DNA from: Eubacteriales bacterium
Lineage (GTDB): Bacteria > Bacillota > Clostridia > Christensenellales > SZUA-584
Length of the DNA stretch: 7,972 bases
Assembly: GCA_028711205.1 (NCBI GenBank)
Contig: JAQTSP010000112.1
Span: 1 to 7,972, forward strand
Direction of reading: 5' to 3'
The notes beneath the pieces were generated by a model that saw only the letters and a program-made list of their open reading frames with translations, made no database searches and was not told where the DNA came from. The position numbers and the translations under genes are program-made. The stretch's first letter is position 1, and each line of letters starts with the position of its first letter. This document shows positions 5,710-7,972 of the stretch, piece by piece.

Positions 5710-7155
5710 ATGCGCAGAATTCTTTTCTTGTTGATCATAGTCACGCTGATATCCATATGGGCCGCCGGGACGGTGCTTGCGGACGATGTATTCAAACCAT
5801 CCGATGCAACTGCGTCATCGACGGCTCTTGCCACCGCGATCACCGTGGTTGTCGCAGCTTTGTTCATCGTTGTCTGTGTGTTTCTTGCGATGCGCCAGAG
5901 CAGCAGCGGTATTGATGACGACGGCAAGATCTGGCCGGCTTTTTTACTGTCCGCAGCCCTTGCGGTGATATTGCGTGTGATCGTCGCACTGGCATTTGAA
6001 GGGTATTCGACCGACATTGCGTGCTTCAAAGGATGGGCGATCGCCGTATACGAATACGGGCCGCAGAACTTTTATACGTCGGGCGTATTTGCTGATTATC
6101 CGCCGGGATACATGTATGTACTGTATGTGCTGGGGTTGATACGTGAGGTGTTTTCAATCGAGGCCGGTAGCGCGCTGTTTACGCTGATCGTCAAGCTGCC
6201 GTCCATCATTGCCGAGGTCGTTGCCTCCATATTGATCTATAAGATCGCGGCAAAACAAATCGGCCGCATGTTCGGGCTGTTGTGCGCGGCGTTTTTGCTT
6301 TTCAATCCCGCGCTGTTCTTCAACAGCAGCGCGTGGGGACAGATAGACGCCGTGTTCACACTTTTTATCGTTCTTGCGCTTTACTATCTCAAAAAGGAGA
6401 ATTATATTCTGGGCGCGTTTTTTTATGCGGTCACTTTGCTGATCAAGCCGCAGGCCATTATGTTTGCGCCTGTGGTGGGCCTTTGCTATTTCTACGCGCT
6501 GTTTAAAAAGCACGGGCTGAAAAAAGCGTTGTTCGGTATAACGGGCGGCGCGCTTGTTGCCGCGGCCGTGCTTTTTGCCGGCATTTTTCCGTTCACCGGC
6601 ACCCAGGAACCGGCTTGGATACTCAAGCTGTACCAGGGCGCGGTCAACTTTTATCCGTATGCATCGCTCAACGCGTTCAATCTTTATGCGCTGATCGGCG
6701 CCAACTGGGCAGACAGTTTTACGCCGTTTTTGCTGCTGAACTATCAGACATGGGGCATGATTATGATACTGCTGATCTGTGTCGTCATCGTATTTTTGCA
6801 GTGGCGGACAAGGGAGCAAAGGCCGCTTTTTGATCTTAGCGGGTTTTTGATATTGTCCGTGTTCATGCTCGCTCACGCGATGCACGAGCGGTACATACTT
6901 CCCGCGTGCGTATGCCTGATATTCGCATATGTTTATTCGCGGGACAGCACGACGCTGTTCTTTGCGGCCGCGTTTTCGATCAGCGCGCTGTTTAACCAGA
7001 TGGTCACGCTATACGCGGACAGCGTTGTGACGGCACCGCTGCCGACGTTGATTTTTTCTGCTATCAACATGGCGCTGTACGCTGTATACGCCGTCATAAC
7101 AATAAGAAAGCTCGCCAGCGGCAAGGTGCTGATCAAAAGCCCGGCGCTGCTCTAA
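5710..7155 (+). CDS. GT-C type integral membrane glycosyltransferase
   Basis: A 481-residue protein with an N-terminal hydrophobic, signal-like segment (4-24, possible cleavage after VLA) and about ten to twelve further membrane segments. Conserved spots are YSTDIACFKGWA (99-110) with D102 in the first large outer loop, then ADYPPGYMYVLY (128-139), NP (199-200) with SSAWGQIDAVF (206-216), LIKPQA (244-249) and HAMHERYILPA (389-399). These are typical of GT-C enzymes related to the mannosyl/glucosyl transferases (COG5650, Alg6/Alg8-like and DUF2029 relatives). Such enzymes take sugar from a polyprenyl-phosphate carrier on the outer membrane face. D102 is the probable catalytic base by analogy. 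GGGAG lies 4 bases before the ATG, and the gap after yraN is 14 bases, so it may share that transcript although its job differs. Donor and acceptor cannot be told from sequence. The downstream GT39-like gene suggests a shared glycosylation pathway. Confidence 0.85.
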   Translation: MRRILFLLIIVTLISIWAAGTVLADDVFKPSDATASSTALATAITVVVAALFIVVCVFLAMRQSSSGIDDDGKIWPAFLLSAALAVILRVIVALAFEGYSTDIACFKGWAIAVYEYGPQNFYTSGVFADYPPGYMYVLYVLGLIREVFSIEAGSALFTLIVKLPSIIAEVVASILIYKIAAKQIGRMFGLLCAAFLLFNPALFFNSSAWGQIDAVFTLFIVLALYYLKKENYILGAFFYAVTLLIKPQAIMFAPVVGLCYFYALFKKHGLKKALFGITGGALVAAAVLFAGIFPFTGTQEPAWILKLYQGAVNFYPYASLNAFNLYALIGANWADSFTPFLLLNYQTWGMIMILLICVVIVFLQWRTREQRPLFDLSGFLILSVFMLAHAMHERYILPACVCLIFAYVYSRDSTTLFFAAAFSISALFNQMVTLYADSVVTAPLPTLIFSAINMALYAVYAVITIRKLASGKVLIKSPALL

Positions 7156-7160
7156 TACGG

Positions 7161-7190
7161 GGCCCAAAAAAGCCGCAGGCTTTTTAAGGG
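7161..7190 (+). repeat. Palindromic hairpin related to the 3833 unit; possible weak terminator
   Basis: AAAAAGCC (7167-7174), loop GCA, GGCTTTTT (7178-7185) makes a perfect 8-bp stem, with outer CCC (7163-7165) facing GGG (7188-7190). The core is nearly identical to the inner palindrome of the unit at 3833-3873, including the GCA loop and flanking C/G runs, but the TGAAATG end is lost. The T run is inside the stem with no T tail after it. It may therefore act as a partial terminator between the two glycosyltransferase genes, or only as a repeat remnant. Confidence 0.65.
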
Positions 7191-7216
7191 TTATAGATAG
7201 ACATGAGGGATTTTGC

Positions 7217-7972
7217 ATGATAAAGGACTTAAAAATCATGGATAGATGGAAAAAGCAGGCGAACCGGCGTCTTTTTTATAATGAAGAGCGCGCAAGAATG
7301 ACGCGAAAAGACTGGCTCGTGATGCTCGCCGTAACGGTGATCTATGCGGCCGTGGCGTTTTTGAACCTCGGGGCGCATGATATACCCGAGACGTATTATG
7401 CGATGGAGAACGAAAATGACGAGATCATCGCCGCGTTTTCTGACACTGAGGATATAGAGTTTATCAAATATTATACCTCTCTTGGCACAGGCAAAATATC
7501 CTTTTACTATTCATCCGACGGCGAAGGGTATACGCTTTTGACGGCAGAAACCACAGAGACGGATGAAAACGGCGAGGCTGTCACGACGACCAATCCCGTC
7601 GTCATCGACCACGAGGCAACGGATATGTATGAGTGGCAGTTCATACCCGTGTCGTTTGAGGCAAAATACGTGTCGATACGGGTGGACGAGCCAGGGCTTT
7701 ACATGCTTGAGATGGCTTTTTGTGACAGCGGGGGAAATCCGGTCGAGGTTGTATCGGCAGAAAACATCAATCCGGACGCGGAGCGGGGAAACGCGTCCGA
7801 TTACATGTTTGATGAGCAGCAATATGTGCCGCTGCGGACGTATTATATGACCGAGATGTATTTCGACGAGGTGTATCACGCGCGGACGGCGTACGAGATG
7901 ATCAATCACTTGCCGGTTTACGAGATCACACATCCACCGCTCGGCAAGACAATACTGGGCATCGGTATCCGT
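7217..7972 (+). CDS. GT39/PMT-like membrane glycosyltransferase with extracytoplasmic insertion (C-terminus cut by window edge)
   Basis: The first 252 residues of a likely dolichyl/polyprenyl-phosphate mannose-protein mannosyltransferase relative. A basic cytoplasmic N-terminus (1-32) leads into one membrane segment (33-52). The hallmark GT39 loop comes only at YFDEVYHARTAYE (215-227), with the acidic pair D217-E218, followed by EITHPPLGK (236-244). In ordinary PMT proteins this loop directly follows the first membrane helix. Here about 150 residues intervene, with strand-rich text such as GKISFYYSSDGEGYTLL (92-108) and KYVSIRVDEPGLYMLEMAF (150-168), which resembles a discoidin (F5/8C)-like beta sandwich. 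ATG 7217 has GAGGG 7 bases upstream; ATG 7238 is a weaker alternative. It lies 61 bases after another GT-C gene. Outer-face transfer of sugar to protein or glycan is inferred. The missing C-terminal membrane part prevents a firmer call. Confidence 0.85.
   Translation, partial: MIKDLKIMDRWKKQANRRLFYNEERARMTRKDWLVMLAVTVIYAAVAFLNLGAHDIPETYYAMENENDEIIAAFSDTEDIEFIKYYTSLGTGKISFYYSSDGEGYTLLTAETTETDENGEAVTTTNPVVIDHEATDMYEWQFIPVSFEAKYVSIRVDEPGLYMLEMAFCDSGGNPVEVVSAENINPDAERGNASDYMFDEQQYVPLRTYYMTEMYFDEVYHARTAYEMINHLPVYEITHPPLGKTILGIGIR

Noticed and set aside
6154..6885. 243-codon minus-strand ORF inside the glycosyltransferase gene
   Set aside because: Antisense shadow with a low-complexity basic composition; the plus-strand frame shows conserved GT-C motifs throughout.
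1..7972. CRISPR array, tRNA, rRNA, insertion sequence or phage genes
   Set aside because: No regularly spaced direct repeats, cloverleaf sequence, transposase or integrase motif, or terminal repeats were seen on either strand.

Overview
The window looks like a chromosomal segment of a Bacillota/Clostridia-type bacterium. The evidence is moderate GC, AGGAGG-type ribosome binding sites, sigma-A-like promoters (TTGACG/TATAAT, TTGTCA/TATAAT), a type I-beta DAHP synthase with an N-terminal regulatory domain, and the Firmicutes order rplS-ylqF(rbgA)-rnhB-yraN. No phage, insertion sequence, CRISPR, tRNA or rRNA is visible. The genus cannot be fixed from this sequence alone.

Minus strand, 1-3196: an aromatic amino-acid operon reads right to left as promoter, leader, aroF (DAHP synthase), tyrA (prephenate dehydrogenase) and aroB (3-dehydroquinate synthase). 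aroB runs off the left edge near its C-terminus. The genes are packed with gaps of 1 and 3 bases. Between the promoter and aroF lies a roughly 240-nt leader, which is the most interesting part of the window. It encodes a 42-residue peptide with its own ribosome binding site, and 14 of its residues are Tyr, Phe or Trp (including YFFSF and YYYSYWYFAF). A GC-rich hairpin with a T-rich tail follows directly, just before the aroF ribosome binding site. A hairpin over the aromatic codons can swap its 3' arm for pairing with the terminator. This is the layout of ribosome-mediated transcription attenuation, here apparently sensing all three aromatic amino acids. No T-box signature is visible.

Centre, 3197-3408: a divergent intergenic region holds A/T tracts, inverted repeats, a strong plus-strand promoter and a short structured 5' UTR that could be an L19 autoregulatory leader.

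Plus strand, 3409-5695: rplS (ribosomal protein L19) has its own terminator. Two tandem 41-bp palindromic units follow and run into the start of ylqF/rbgA (50S assembly GTPase). Then come rnhB (RNase HII) and yraN (UPF0102 nuclease-fold protein), the last three joined by short overlaps.

Plus strand, 5710-7972: two multi-pass GT-C type membrane glycosyltransferases. The first is a complete 481-residue enzyme with DYPPG, WGQID, KPQ and HERY motifs. A related palindromic hairpin separates it from a GT39/PMT-like protein that is cut by the right edge. The second carries an unusual extracytoplasmic beta-rich insertion before its catalytic Asp-Glu loop. Together they suggest transfer of polyprenyl-phosphate-linked sugars at the outer face of the membrane.
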